From contig NZ_CP034463.1 in the NCBI RefSeq assembly GCF_003955715.1, positions 4,960,001 to 5,024,000 on the forward strand: 64,000 nt of DNA, read 5' to 3'. The position numbers were made by a program, and so were the translations under genes. The stretch's first letter is position 1. Every line of letters starts with the position of its first letter. Below, one piece after another: positions 56,809-64,000 of the stretch. The notes beneath the pieces were generated by a model that saw nothing but the letters and a program-made list of their open reading frames with translations, searched no databases and had not been told where the DNA came from. Source of the DNA: Streptomyces aquilus (GTDB lineage: Bacteria > Actinomycetota > Actinomycetes > Streptomycetales > Streptomycetaceae).

Positions 56809-58106
56809 TTCGGGACCCCCACGACGGTGCCCTCGGTGATGCCGGTGCCGGAGACCTCGACCATGCCGTTGCCGAACATGCCGAGCTTCACGTCGCGGTA
56901 CTCGGTCTTCGTCCCGGTCACCACCTCGACCGCGTAGCCGCCGCCCGGCCGCGCGAACAGGGCGCTGATCGGCACCGCGAGCACGTTCGAGCGGGCTTCG
57001 GCCGCGAACTCGACACTGACGGAGGCCGCCTGGTAGGCGCCGAGCTTCTTGGCGTCCTCGACCTTCAGCTCCACCGGCACGGTGGCGTTCGAGGAACCCG
57101 AGCCCGAGGACTTCTGCTGGTCCCCGCCCTCGCCCCCGGAGTCGCCCGACGAGGTCGGCGTACCGATGTCCGTCACCACGGCGGTCACCGTGGTGTTGTC
57201 CGGCAGCGTGACGGTCGACTTCCCGCCCTTCTTCGCCAGGTCCGCGTACTGCACGGGCAGGTCGACGGAGATGACCCGGTCGGTGCCCGTCCAGGTGAGC
57301 ACGTCACCGGTGAGGCTGTCGCCGACGGCGAGGCCCGCCTTGGCGACCCGCCGCGCGCCGGACGCCACCACCGCGTCGCCGGGCGCGACCTCCCCGGTCT
57401 CCGTACGGCCGAGGTCGTCCTGCCACTCCTCGACGGCGGCGGCCGTGTCCGAGGTGTAGTCGGAGTCCACCGTGAAGCCGTCGTAGCCGAGCGCCTTCAG
57501 GTTCTTCTCCAGCATCCTGACGTCGCTGCCGCTGACGCCCGGCTTCAGCGTCCGGTACAACGGCACCGAGCCGTACAGCAGCGGCACCGACTCCTGGTTG
57601 ACCTTGTAGACCGGCTTGCCGCGGGTGATGGTGTCGCCGTCGGAGGGCATCCAGGTGACGATCCCGGCGGCCGCCCCGCCCCCGCCCTGCGCCTGCCCGG
57701 ACCCGGCCGAGCCGGACGCGGCCGGGGCCTGCACGGCCACCGTGTCGCCGTACCCGAGCTGCCCGTCCAGGGCCTGCGAGCTGGTCAGCGTCGTCCGCTT
57801 CACCTGCGTCGTGGCGGGCGGCCCGGACGGCGCCGTCGCCTCCGTCCCGTCGTCCCCGCCGCCGAACACCCCGAGGGCGGCACCGGCCGCGGCCGCGGCG
57901 ACCACCGCCGCGCACGCGACGACCAGGGCGATCCGCACCCCGCGGCGGCGACGGCGGCGGTCCACCGGCGCCTCGTCCACGGCGCCGCCGCTCCCCTCGT
58001 AGGAAGGGGAGGGGATGGCCTCGGGCCGCAGCTCCAGCTCCCCGCCGTCGACGCCCGGCGCTTCCTCGGGGGCCCGCGCGACGGTCCCCTCCTCCTGACT
58101 GGTCAT
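56805..58106 (-). CDS. HlyD/MacA-like adaptor with peptidoglycan-binding domain
   Basis: A 433-residue protein. The cytoplasmic N-terminus (~1-55, ending RRRRRRG) is followed by one TM helix (IALVVACAAVVAAAAAGAALGVF). Outside are a biotinyl-lipoyl-like barrel segment, a PG_binding_1 domain (~186-235; SGSDVRMLEKNLKALGYDGFTVDSDY...AVEEWQ) and the adaptor beta-barrel (VLAVPISALFARPGGGYAVEVV). It links the ABC permease to the cell wall in a Gram-positive MacA-like way. It overlaps the lipoprotein gene by 4 bp. Confidence 0.88.
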   Translation of the reverse strand: MTSQEEGTVARAPEEAPGVDGGELELRPEAIPSPSYEGSGGAVDEAPVDRRRRRRGVRIALVVACAAVVAAAAAGAALGVFGGGDDGTEATAPSGPPATTQVKRTTLTSSQALDGQLGYGDTVAVQAPAASGSAGSGQAQGGGGAAAGIVTWMPSDGDTITRGKPVYKVNQESVPLLYGSVPLYRTLKPGVSGSDVRMLEKNLKALGYDGFTVDSDYTSDTAAAVEEWQDDLGRTETGEVAPGDAVVASGARRVAKAGLAVGDSLTGDVLTWTGTDRVISVDLPVQYADLAKKGGKSTVTLPDNTTVTAVVTDIGTPTSSGDSGGEGGDQQKSSGSGSSNATVPVELKVEDAKKLGAYQAASVSVEFAAEARSNVLAVPISALFARPGGGYAVEVVTGTKTEYRDVKLGMFGNGMVEVSGTGITEGTVVGVPK

Positions 58107-58690
58107 CCCTGCGGTCCTCCCATGAAGGCGAGCGTGCCGCCGGGCCGGATGCTGTAGCAGGCCTCGGCCGCCTTCGAGAACTTCGGGTCGTCCCGCCCGG
58201 TCAGGCCGGAGGCGTTGGCGTCGATGACGATCGTGTTCCCGTTCACCTGCGGGTCGGGGAAGTTGGGTACGCCGTTCTCACGGATGCACTTCGCCCAGGC
58301 GGCGACCTTCGTCGCGTCGAAGGCCCGGCTGCCGGCGGCATCACCGGTGTCGCCCTGGTACAGCAGGCCCTGGCAGGCGGACTGGGCCGACTTGAAGGTC
58401 GGCGAGTTCTGGTCGACGCCCTGCGGGATGACGAGCTTCACGCCGCCCCCGCTGTCCTTCTCCGGGTCGGGGAACTCCGAGACACCGTGCTCGCGCATGC
58501 ACTTCGCGTAGGCCACGCCCGCGCTTTCCGTGCCGCCCGCGCTGGAAGAGGAGGAGTCCGCGCCGCCCTCGCTGGTCACGGTCGCGTCCTTGTCGCCCGA
58601 CGAACAGCCGGCGAGAAGTGCTCCTGCTGTCATCACGGACAGCACCGCCAGGAGGGGCCCGGTCATGCGCTTCTGATGGTTATTCGGCAT
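58103..58690 (-). CDS. lipoprotein of the export operon, function unknown
   Basis: A 195-residue lipoprotein with lipobox LLAGCSSGD, a Ser/Gly-rich linker and two repeats of one motif: AKCMREHGVSEFPDPEKD and AKCIRENGVPNFPDPQVN. Each repeat has Cys, the (E/N)GV core and FPDP. The family is common beside MacAB-like genes in Streptomyces and is unstudied as far as I know. The ATG at 58690 is chosen so that the signal peptide is of normal length; 58666 and 58732 are alternatives. It is the first gene of the four-gene operon. Confidence 0.8.
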   Translation of the reverse strand: MPNNHQKRMTGPLLAVLSVMTAGALLAGCSSGDKDATVTSEGGADSSSSSAGGTESAGVAYAKCMREHGVSEFPDPEKDSGGGVKLVIPQGVDQNSPTFKSAQSACQGLLYQGDTGDAAGSRAFDATKVAAWAKCIRENGVPNFPDPQVNGNTIVIDANASGLTGRDDPKFSKAAEACYSIRPGGTLAFMGGPQG

Positions 58691-58703
58691 ACCAGAAGTT
58701 CTA

Positions 58704-58743
58704 CGGGGCGCCCGGTCACACCAGGGTTGCAACGGGCGCCCCG
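58704..58743 (-). terminator. terminator between the ferredoxin gene and the export operon
   Basis: CGGGGCGCCCG pairs perfectly with CGGGCGCCCCG across an 18-nt loop, 10 bp after the ferredoxin stop codon. It separates the NRPS-P450-ferredoxin unit from the export operon whose first start codon is only 13 bp away. Confidence 0.75.
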
Positions 58744-58752
58744 CGGGGCCGT

Positions 58753-59067
58753 TCAGTCAGACCGGTCCCACCCGGCACTTCCCTGTCCGTCCGACGGCAC
58801 CAGCGCGATGGCGCGGGCGGGACAGCGGGACGCGGCCCTGCGCAGCGCCGGCAGGGCCTCAGGGCCCGCCTCCCGGGCCCGCGGCACGACCAGGCCGTCG
58901 TCCTCCGACTGGTCGAAGAACTCCGGCTCGAACAGCGCGCAGGCGCCCGAGCCCACACAGCTGTCGCGGTCCACGCGGATGCCCACCCGGGCGGTGTCCG
59001 CGGTGCCTGCGGTGTCCGCTGTGTGTGCCGTATCAGCCGTGTGTGCCGTGTCCGCCACCGGCCTCAC
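58753..59067 (-). CDS. [3Fe-4S] ferredoxin, P450 redox partner
   Basis: A 104-residue protein. The C-terminal ~75 residues are a one-cluster actinobacterial ferredoxin with C-VGSGA-C (Cys-x5-Cys, the second cluster Cys absent) and the closing RCPARAI, typical of [3Fe-4S] partners of P450s. The GTG start overlaps the P450 stop by 4 bp (GTGA), so the proteins are co-made. Residues 5-26 are a peculiar repeat, ADTAHT-ADTAHT-ADTAGT-ADTA, encoded by ~18-bp tandem repeats (58990-59055). Confidence 0.9.
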   Translation of the reverse strand: MRPVADTAHTADTAHTADTAGTADTARVGIRVDRDSCVGSGACALFEPEFFDQSEDDGLVVPRAREAGPEALPALRRAASRCPARAIALVPSDGQGSAGWDRSD

Positions 59068-60233
59068 CACAGGACCGGCAGCGTCTCGACGCCGAACTGC
59101 GGCGCCAGCGACCGGAACCGCAGCTCCTCCACCCCGGCGCCGAGCCGCAGGCCGGGGAAGCGTTCCAGCAGCCCCGTCAGCGCGATCCGCAGCTGGAGCC
59201 GCGCCAGCGCCGCGCCGAGGCAGAAGTGCACGCCGAAGCCCAGCGCCAGGTGGTTGCCGGGCTCCCGGGCGATGTCCAGCCGGTCCGCGGTGCCGTCGTC
59301 GCCGCCGTACGGGCAGCGGTTCGCGGCGAACACCGAGCACGACACGACCTCGCCGGCCTTGATCAGCTCCCCGCCGATCTCCACGTCCACCAGCGCGGTC
59401 CGCGGCGACACGGACGCCACCACCGACACATAGCGCAGCAGCTCCTCCACCGCCCGGTCCATCAGCGCGGGCCGCTCCCGCAGCAGGGCCAGCTGGTCCG
59501 GATGGCACAACAGCGCCAGGACCCCGAGGCCGATGGTCTCCGCCGTGTTCTCGATCGAGCCGTTGGCGACGCTCTCGCAGATGCCGGCGACCTCCTCGTC
59601 CGACACCGCGTCCCCGTGCTCCCGGATCAGCATCCCGGCCAGGCCCTCGCCCGGATCGCGGCGCTGGGCCGCGGCCAGCTTCCGGAAGTGCCCCACGTAC
59701 TCCGACGTCGCCGGGTGTCTGCGCGGGCTGTGCCCGGACGCCCGGTGGTCGCCGAGCCGGGACAGCTCGGACAGGTCGTCGCGGGGCAGGCCGATCAGCT
59801 CGGCGAGGATCAGGCCCGACACCGGCCGGGCGAAGTGGCGCATCAAGTCGGCGGGGCGGCCGGCCCGTTCCAGCACCTCCAGCCGCTGCTCCACGATCCG
59901 CGCCATCATCGGCTCCATTGCCTTCATCTGCCGCACCGTGAACATCGGCGCCACCAGCCGCCGCAGCCGGCTGTGCTCGGCCCCGTCGGTCTGCAACAAA
60001 CTCCCCGGATGCGGATCGGGCTTGCGGCCGTCCGGCTCGGGCGGCGGCATGCTGGAGAACCGCTCGGCGTCGGCGAGGATCTGCCGCACCACCTCACGAT
60101 CGGTCACGATCCAGTGGGGCATCCCGCCGGGCGGCCGGAACAGCGGCGCCCGCGCGTTGAGTTCCAGGAGCTCCGGCACCGGGTCCAGGACGTCCCGGCG
60201 CTTGTCCACCGGAAGCTCGAACGACTGCGTCAT
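59064..60233 (-). CDS. cytochrome P450 of the NRPS cluster, putative Oxy-type cross-linking enzyme
   Basis: A 389-residue CYP. EELLRY carries the ExxR motif and LALGFGVHFCLGAALARLQL is the heme loop with the axial Cys. The I-helix reads VANGSIENTAETIG, so the usual AGxxT acid-alcohol pair is altered. In glycopeptide assembly, Oxy P450s docked on an X domain cross-link aromatic side chains; its position 7 bp after the NRPS and upstream of a ferredoxin supports this role. A tailoring hydroxylase is the alternative. SD GAAAGG upstream of the ATG. Confidence 0.88.
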   Translation of the reverse strand: MTQSFELPVDKRRDVLDPVPELLELNARAPLFRPPGGMPHWIVTDREVVRQILADAERFSSMPPPEPDGRKPDPHPGSLLQTDGAEHSRLRRLVAPMFTVRQMKAMEPMMARIVEQRLEVLERAGRPADLMRHFARPVSGLILAELIGLPRDDLSELSRLGDHRASGHSPRRHPATSEYVGHFRKLAAAQRRDPGEGLAGMLIREHGDAVSDEEVAGICESVANGSIENTAETIGLGVLALLCHPDQLALLRERPALMDRAVEELLRYVSVVASVSPRTALVDVEIGGELIKAGEVVSCSVFAANRCPYGGDDGTADRLDIAREPGNHLALGFGVHFCLGAALARLQLRIALTGLLERFPGLRLGAGVEELRFRSLAPQFGVETLPVLW

Positions 60234-60240
60234 GCGAGTC

Positions 60241-63200
60241 CTACCTTTCTGACACGGGCTTGTGGTCCGACGTGGGTTCCGGGGTCACGAGGCGCCGGGC
60301 GACCTCCCGGCCGATGGTCTCGGCGTGCGTGCCCCGCAGCATCCCGACGTGGTCGGCGGCGATCTCGATCCCCTCGATGGGCTCGGCGATGTACTGCTCC
60401 CAGGTGGAGCGGGCCGCCGCGAGCGACACCTGGGCCAGGTCGCCCTGGGTGGCCAGGAACAGCACCGCGCCACCGCCGAAGCGCCGGGGGGTGTGACCCT
60501 GCGCCAGCCGGATCATGTGCTCCTTCGTCTCCTCCACGTTGACCGTGAACGAGTCGGCCGGCGGGCTCATCGCCCCGGGCCCGTCGAGCAGGGCCCGCCC
60601 CTCCTGGTCCGCGGCGCCGTCGATCCGGACGAGCGTGCCGTCCACGCCGGCCGCGGCGCCGCCGCCACCGCCATCGTCGCCGTCCTGGCGCGGGCCGTCC
60701 TCGTCCCTGCGGTGGTGTCCGCCGGGGTAGCCGTCCAGCAGCGCCAGCAGCGCGACCTCCTGCCCCTGCTCCTCCAGCTCCGCGGCGATGGCCTGGGCCA
60801 GCACCGCGCCGAAGGACCAGCCGAGAAGCTGGTACGGCCCCTCGGGCTGCACCGAGCGGATCCGCTCGACGTAGTCGGCCACCAGCTCCGGCACGCTGCC
60901 CGGCATCGCCCTGCGGTCGGTGAACCCGGGCGTCTGGAGGCCGTAGACCGGCAGATCCTGCGGCAGGTGGCGCAGCAGCGCGGCGTAGGACCAGGCCAGG
61001 CCCGTGCTGTGGTGCAGGCAGAACAACGGCGTCCGGGACCCGCCGCGCTGCAACGCCAGCAGCGCGTCGAGGTCGTCCCGCCGCCGCCCGGCCCGCCGCG
61101 GCGCCGTCAGCCCGGCCGCGCCGTCCTGCGCCGCGCGCGGCTGCACCAGCCCGTCCGAGGTCCACGCGGCACGCCGCCCGGTACGCAGCATCAGGTCACC
61201 GCCGGGCCCGAAGGGATCGGCGACCAGACTGCCCGCGGTGCGGGCCGGGGCCCCGGCGAAGGCACGGGCCAGCGACGGCCCGGCGACGTACAGATCACCG
61301 GCCACACCGACGGGCACCGGCCGCAGCCACTCGTCGAGCACGTAGGCGCGGGCGGTACGGGGCAGGGCGAGGGCGGGGACCAGCGCGGAACCCTCGGCTA
61401 CGGTTTCCACGACCGCGGTTCCCACAACCGCGCTCCCCACAACTGCCGTACGCCCCCCGCTCAACGCGGCCAGCAGCCCGACGAGCAGCTCGGTGACCGG
61501 TGCGGTCGCGTCCAAGTGGATCGTCGCGGCGGCCGACTCGGACGACGGCGACGCCGCCTGACGGTCGATCACCCGGCCGAGCAGGGACCGGTGGTCCACC
61601 AGCTCGCCCACCGACGTGCCGTCCGGCGCCTCCGCGGGAAGCAGTACGGCCGGCTGGGACGGCCGCGGATCCGGGAGTACGGCAGGACGGCGCAACCGCC
61701 TGCCCGCGGCCCGGATCGCGTCCGCCACCCGCAGCACGGGCACCGCCTCCACCCCGGAGACCTCCGCCCGGCCGCCGCCCCCGGCGCCACCCGACGACAC
61801 GACGAGCGCGGCCGGCCCCACGCAGCCCAGTCCGGCCGCCGCCGCCAACGGCCCCTCGGCGGCGTCGGGGGCGGCGATCACGCACAGGGCGCCCGACCGC
61901 AGCACACCGAGCACGGCGACCGCCCAGTCGGTGCCGGGCCGTACCGCCACCACCACGGTGTCGCCCGCGCCCACCCCGCGCCGGTCCAGCCCCGCGGCGA
62001 GCCACGCGGCGGCCCGGTCCAGGGCGCGGCGGCTGAGGGAGCCGTACCGGTCCTGGACGGCCGGCGCGCCCGGCTCGCGGGCCGCGGCCTCGGCGAGCGC
62101 CGGGAGCACGGTGCCGTCCGGGACCCTGGCCGCGCCGCGGTTCCAGTCCTCGGTCAGCTGCCGCCGCTCCGACTCGCCGAGCAGGATGTCGAGCTGGCTC
62201 AGCCGCAGTTCCGGCTCGGCCGCCACCTGTCCGAGGAGCCGGAGCAGGCGCCGTACGAGAGCGACGGCGGTGGCCCGGTCGAACAGCTCCTCGGCGTAGT
62301 CCAGGCTGCCGTCGAGGCCGTCGGGCCCGCCGTCGTCCCGGTGCCGGTCGGTCAGCCGTACCGTCAGATCGAACCCGGACGCCGGGGTGCCGAGGCCGAC
62401 GAGCGAGGCGTCCAGCCCCGGGACCGCCGGGACGTCCCACTTCGCCGCGGTGTCGTCCCGGACGTCCAGGACCACCTGGACCAGCGGATGCGGGTCACCG
62501 GGTGCGGCGTCCGCGACCCCCAGGGCCTCGGCGATCCGCGCGAACGGCACGTCCCGGGACCGCTCCGCCTCCTCGGTGGTCTCCCGGACCCGGCCGAGCA
62601 TCTCCCGGAACGTCGGGTCGCCCGAGACATCGGTGCGCAGCGGCAGCAGCCCGGCGAACGGGCCCATGACGGCCTCGAGTTCGCCCTCGCCCGTGGGCCG
62701 CGGCGCCACCGCGCCGACCACCAGGTCGGTGCCGGCGCCCATCCGGGCGAGCAGCATCGCCAGCCCGGCGTGCACCACGGCGACCGAGGTCACGCCGAGC
62801 GTCTGGGCCGTCTCCATCAGCCGGACGTGCACCGGGGCCGGCACCCGCAGCGGCACCGCGCCGGTCCGCCGGGCGGGCCGCGCGGATCGCGGCCGGTCCA
62901 CGGGAAGCGTGATCGCGGCCGGCGCGTCCGCCAGCGCCTCCTTCCAGTACGCGAGCTGATCACCGGCCACGCTCTCCGCCGTCTCCGCGTCGGAGTCCGC
63001 GTCCGCGTCCGCGAGCAGCCGGCTCTCCCAGACCGCGTAGTCGGCGAACTGGAGTGGCAGGGGTGCCCGTTCCGGAGCGCGGCCCTCCCAGCGTGCGCCG
63101 TACGCCACGGAGACATCGCGCACGAGAGCGTCACGGGACGCGTCGTCGCCACCGATCCGGTGCAGTACGAGAAGCAGGGCATGGTCGGTGTCGGAGAGCT

Positions 63201-64000
63201 GGACCAGCGTGGCGGCCCAGGGGGTTTCGCTCGCGAGGTCGAACCGGCGGGCGGCACCGGCGGCCAGTACGGCCGGCAGCTCCCGCTCGGTCGCCGTGAC
63301 GACCGGGAGTTCCGGGCGGGCCGCGGGGTCGTCGGCGTCCAGGATCCGCTGGACCAGCTCCCCGTCCGCGGTCTCGGCGAACACCGTCCGCAGGATGGCG
63401 TGCCGTGCGGCCACGTCCGCCAGCGCCGCCCGCAGCGCGTCCCGGTCGAGTTCCCCGCGCAGCCGCAGGGCGACGGACGACTGAAGGGCCCGCGTCCCCG
63501 GATCGGCCGCGGCCCGCCGCCAGACGAACCGCTGTCCGGCCGTCGCCGGCGCCTCGCCCCCCTCGTGGTCGGCCGGCAGCAGCGAGGGACGCGACTTGGT
63601 GCCCAGGATGCGTGCCGCGCCAATCGGCGTCGGATCACCGAAGAACTGCTTCAGGTTCAGCTCCGCCCCGATCTCCGACCGCACCCGGCCCGCGAGGTGC
63701 ATCGCCAGCGCCGAATTGCCGCCCAGATCGAAGAAGTTGCCGTCGGCGGCCACCCGGTCGACGCCCAGCACCCCGGCGAACAGGGTGCACAGCAGCGCCT
63801 CGGTCGCGTTCCGGGGCAGGAGACCCGAGCCGTCGCTCTCCGGGTCGGGGACGGGCAGCGCGGCCCGGTCGACCTTGCCGTTGACCGTCAGCGGCAGCGC
63901 GTCGAGGACGACCACGGCCGAGGGGACCATGTAGTCCGGGAGCCGCGTCGCCGCGAACTCCCGCAACCTCGCGGGCTCAGGGGCCGCGGTCGCGGGGTCC
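60241..64000 (-). CDS. NRPS terminal module, 3' part: (A)-PCP-X-degenerate A-TE (5' end outside window)
   Basis: The frame is open to the window edge; residues are numbered from the TTG at 63966. 1-45: end of an A domain (PLTVNGKVDRAALP, A10). ~50-125: PCP with FFDLGGNSALAMHL, Ser85 phosphopantetheine site. ~140-600: condensation-fold domain with HRIGGDD at 269-275 in place of HHxxxDG, as in glycopeptide X domains. ~601-945: degenerate A domain. ~965-1230: type I thioesterase (GWSFGA, Ser1051; Asp in LLDGYP; His in ADHVGML). The X domain recruits P450s to the PCP-bound peptide; the TE then releases it. Confidence 0.93.
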   Translation of the reverse strand, partial: DPATAAPEPARLREFAATRLPDYMVPSAVVVLDALPLTVNGKVDRAALPVPDPESDGSGLLPRNATEALLCTLFAGVLGVDRVAADGNFFDLGGNSALAMHLAGRVRSEIGAELNLKQFFGDPTPIGAARILGTKSRPSLLPADHEGGEAPATAGQRFVWRRAAADPGTRALQSSVALRLRGELDRDALRAALADVAARHAILRTVFAETADGELVQRILDADDPAARPELPVVTATERELPAVLAAGAARRFDLASETPWAATLVQLSDTDHALLLVLHRIGGDDASRDALVRDVSVAYGARWEGRAPERAPLPLQFADYAVWESRLLADADADSDAETAESVAGDQLAYWKEALADAPAAITLPVDRPRSARPARRTGAVPLRVPAPVHVRLMETAQTLGVTSVAVVHAGLAMLLARMGAGTDLVVGAVAPRPTGEGELEAVMGPFAGLLPLRTDVSGDPTFREMLGRVRETTEEAERSRDVPFARIAEALGVADAAPGDPHPLVQVVLDVRDDTAAKWDVPAVPGLDASLVGLGTPASGFDLTVRLTDRHRDDGGPDGLDGSLDYAEELFDRATAVALVRRLLRLLGQVAAEPELRLSQLDILLGESERRQLTEDWNRGAARVPDGTVLPALAEAAAREPGAPAVQDRYGSLSRRALDRAAAWLAAGLDRRGVGAGDTVVVAVRPGTDWAVAVLGVLRSGALCVIAAPDAAEGPLAAAAGLGCVGPAALVVSSGGAGGGGRAEVSGVEAVPVLRVADAIRAAGRRLRRPAVLPDPRPSQPAVLLPAEAPDGTSVGELVDHRSLLGRVIDRQAASPSSESAAATIHLDATAPVTELLVGLLAALSGGRTAVVGSAVVGTAVVETVAEGSALVPALALPRTARAYVLDEWLRPVPVGVAGDLYVAGPSLARAFAGAPARTAGSLVADPFGPGGDLMLRTGRRAAWTSDGLVQPRAAQDGAAGLTAPRRAGRRRDDLDALLALQRGGSRTPLFCLHHSTGLAWSYAALLRHLPQDLPVYGLQTPGFTDRRAMPGSVPELVADYVERIRSVQPEGPYQLLGWSFGAVLAQAIAAELEEQGQEVALLALLDGYPGGHHRRDEDGPRQDGDDGGGGGAAAGVDGTLVRIDGAADQEGRALLDGPGAMSPPADSFTVNVEETKEHMIRLAQGHTPRRFGGGAVLFLATQGDLAQVSLAAARSTWEQYIAEPIEGIEIAADHVGMLRGTHAETIGREVARRLVTPEPTSDHKPVSER

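Overview
The window is high-GC actinobacterial chromosome and almost certainly Streptomyces. The evidence is the strong third-position G/C bias, many GTG starts, a BldD-type box in front of a CdgB-like diguanylate cyclase, DasR-type (dre-like) sites in front of the N-acetylglucosamine genes, HrcA/CIRCE control of a groEL2-type chaperonin, and dispersed Streptomyces-type short repeats. All identifications are from reading the sequence and recalled family knowledge; no database search was run. The gene order groEL2, cold-shock protein, MoaD-like, thrC, otsA, DUF3263, sugar-binding lipoprotein, nagK, nagA, PfkB kinase, CBM protein, cdgB, terD looks like the conserved streptomycete core.

Layout. 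0-7 kb: 3' end of a MurP-like PTS permease, a small secreted protein, a DinB-like protein, a decayed HTH gene, a Uma2-type nuclease, an MFS exporter with a clear operator, a metallophosphoesterase and an OYE-family oxidoreductase. 7-11.6 kb: groEL2 with a three-half-site CIRCE region, a cold-shock protein, a possible 18-codon ORF, a MoaD/ThiS-like protein, and threonine synthase under a SAM-I riboswitch. 11.7-15.4 kb: glucosyl-3-phosphoglycerate synthase and trehalose synthesis (otsA and otsB, convergent with overlapping 3' ends). 15.4-20 kb: the GlcNAc block. 20-41 kb: signalling, stress, protease and redox genes, including an MFS gene broken by a 35-bp palindromic insert.

41-64 kb is a specialised-metabolite cluster, all on the minus strand and running off the right edge. 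It encodes 3,5-dihydroxyphenylglycine (Dpg) supply (DpgA-D plus an HpgT-type aminotransferase), a LAL/LuxR and a StrR-type regulator, an MbtH protein, a large ABC exporter, a MacAB-like export operon with its own lipoprotein, a P450 with a [3Fe-4S] ferredoxin, and the terminal part of an NRPS. After its last PCP the NRPS has a condensation-like domain carrying HRxxxDD in place of HHxxxDG. That is the mark of the X domain that recruits cross-linking P450s in glycopeptide antibiotic assembly lines, so the cluster most likely makes a glycopeptide-class peptide. The unusual point is a degenerate adenylation-domain remnant of about 345 residues between the X domain and the thioesterase. No Hpg pathway, halogenase, glycosyltransferase or second P450 gene lies inside the window; they may be to the right.

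How the parts work together: HpgT and DpgA-D make Dpg, the NRPS (helped by MbtH) builds the peptide, the X domain would hold the P450 for aryl cross-linking with the ferredoxin as electron donor, the thioesterase releases the product, the two ABC systems export it, and the LAL and StrR-type regulators control the set.
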